From NCBI RefSeq assembly GCF_900769625.1, contig NZ_CAAGHK010000017.1:1-5607 (forward strand): 5,607 nt of DNA. The letters are read 5' to 3'. A program made the position numbers and the translations under genes. Below the pieces are notes generated by a model. It was given only the letters and a program-made list of their open reading frames with translations. It was not told where the DNA came from and did no database searches. Positions 5,421 through 5,607 of this stretch are shown here, in pieces (within the stretch, counting starts at the first letter, position 1; each line of letters opens with the position of its first letter). Source of the DNA: an uncultured Clostridium sp. (GTDB lineage Bacteria > Bacillota > Clostridia > Clostridiales > Clostridiaceae).

Positions 5421-5607
5421 TTAATGAATTTTAATATAATGATGCGTCAGGCTTTTTAAGCCTAAGTCGGTAAAGAATTGATTTATAAGTGTAGTATTTA
5501 ATACTGCACTATTATCTTTATTTACTTTCAATTTCAGTTTGCTTTCACTAAAGGTTATTATGTTGTTGTATTAGAAATTCATCTTTAGTTACAACATATC
5601 TATCAGA
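5421..5607 (-). pseudogene. Possible C-terminal end of the intron-encoded protein, frame broken
   Basis: From the right edge, one minus-strand frame reads SDRYVVTKDEFLIQQHNNL to a TAG at 5550-5548. A second frame, open from just after its own stop near 5571, gives 49 codons (including NQFFTDLGLKSLTHHYIKIH) to a TAA at 5423-5421, eight bases before domain V. A single-base shift in the 20-base overlap would join them into one tail, as expected for a reverse transcriptase/maturase gene in domain IV. I see no diagnostic maturase or endonuclease motif in this short piece, so the identity rests on position. Alternatively the protein simply ends at 5548 and the rest is noncoding domain IV. Confidence 0.35.
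5488..5510. repeat. Near-perfect palindrome inside intron domain IV
   Basis: AGTG-T-AGTATT, a single T, then AATACT-G-CACT: 4 and 6 complementary pairs, separated by one T-G position that could wobble in plus-strand RNA. A second small hairpin, AGGCTT/AAGCCT, lies at 5449-5463. Both fall between the first stop (5548) and domain V, and they may be structured parts of intron domain IV. Confidence 0.5.

Larger units (their letters stand above)
5334..5607 (-). mobile_element. 3' end of a group II intron (continues beyond the right edge)
   Basis: On the minus strand the order is domain IV remainder, domain V (5412-5368), domain VI and a 3' end reading CTACTACTCGAT, ending at about 5334. The sequence GAACCGCCGTG near the domain V start and the GGTGGTGTGAGAGG after it are characteristic of bacterial group II introns, and the CTCGAT end fits their terminal AY rule. 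The intron is a self-splicing ribozyme and retroelement. Its 5' end, domains I-III and most of the encoded reverse transcriptase lie outside the window, so completeness cannot be judged. The 3' exon is the AT-rich intergenic DNA upstream of the prepilin peptidase gene. Confidence 0.85.

Noticed and set aside
1..5607. CRISPR array, tRNA or rRNA genes
   Set aside because: No regularly spaced identical repeats, and no tRNA- or rRNA-like sequence, seen on either strand.

Overview
The window is AT-rich (roughly 30% GC by eye) and reads as a chromosomal segment of a low-GC Gram-positive bacterium, most likely Clostridium sensu stricto. The support is strong AGGAGG/GGGGG ribosome sites, consensus sigma-A promoters with 17-base spacers, A/T-ending codons, an amt-then-PII gene order, and a clostridial-type aspartate kinase with a PSAPGKR loop. 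The species is not determined.

Layout. (1) 1-248: a 15-codon tail of an unidentified reading frame, a 15-base inverted repeat that could be the edge of a mobile element, and a minus-strand terminator. (2) 249-1895, minus strand: an ammonium-uptake operon, amt followed after 36 bases by a PII signalling gene. Both starts are moved inward to ATGs placed correctly behind Shine-Dalgarno sites. (3) 1896-2503: a divergent regulatory region. It holds two minus-strand promoters for amt (a perfect-consensus distal one and a proximal one), a strong intrinsic terminator about 20 bases downstream of the predicted distal start, and a plus-strand promoter for the aspartate kinase gene. (4) 2504-3817, plus strand: a monofunctional aspartate kinase with two C-terminal ACT domains. 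(5) 3818-4377: a 12-bp hairpin, a degenerate coding stretch on the minus strand interrupted by one in-frame TAG, and AT-rich sequence with no convincing gene. (6) 4378-5142, minus strand: a prepilin leader peptidase (A24 family) with its own promoter. (7) 5334-5607, minus strand: the 3' end of a group II intron (domains V and VI, 3' splice site and the tail of its domain IV, probably the end of the intron-encoded protein), running off the right edge.

How they fit. Amt and PII form one physiological unit: PII docks on the cytoplasmic face of Amt and gates ammonium flow according to nitrogen status. Aspartate kinase starts lysine/threonine/methionine biosynthesis and is transcribed separately. 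The prepilin peptidase stands alone, without pilin or secretion genes in view. The most interesting region is the amt leader, where a consensus promoter fires almost directly into a terminator. That arrangement suggests a conditional attenuator or a roughly 60-base small RNA. I did not find a clearly new multi-gene system.
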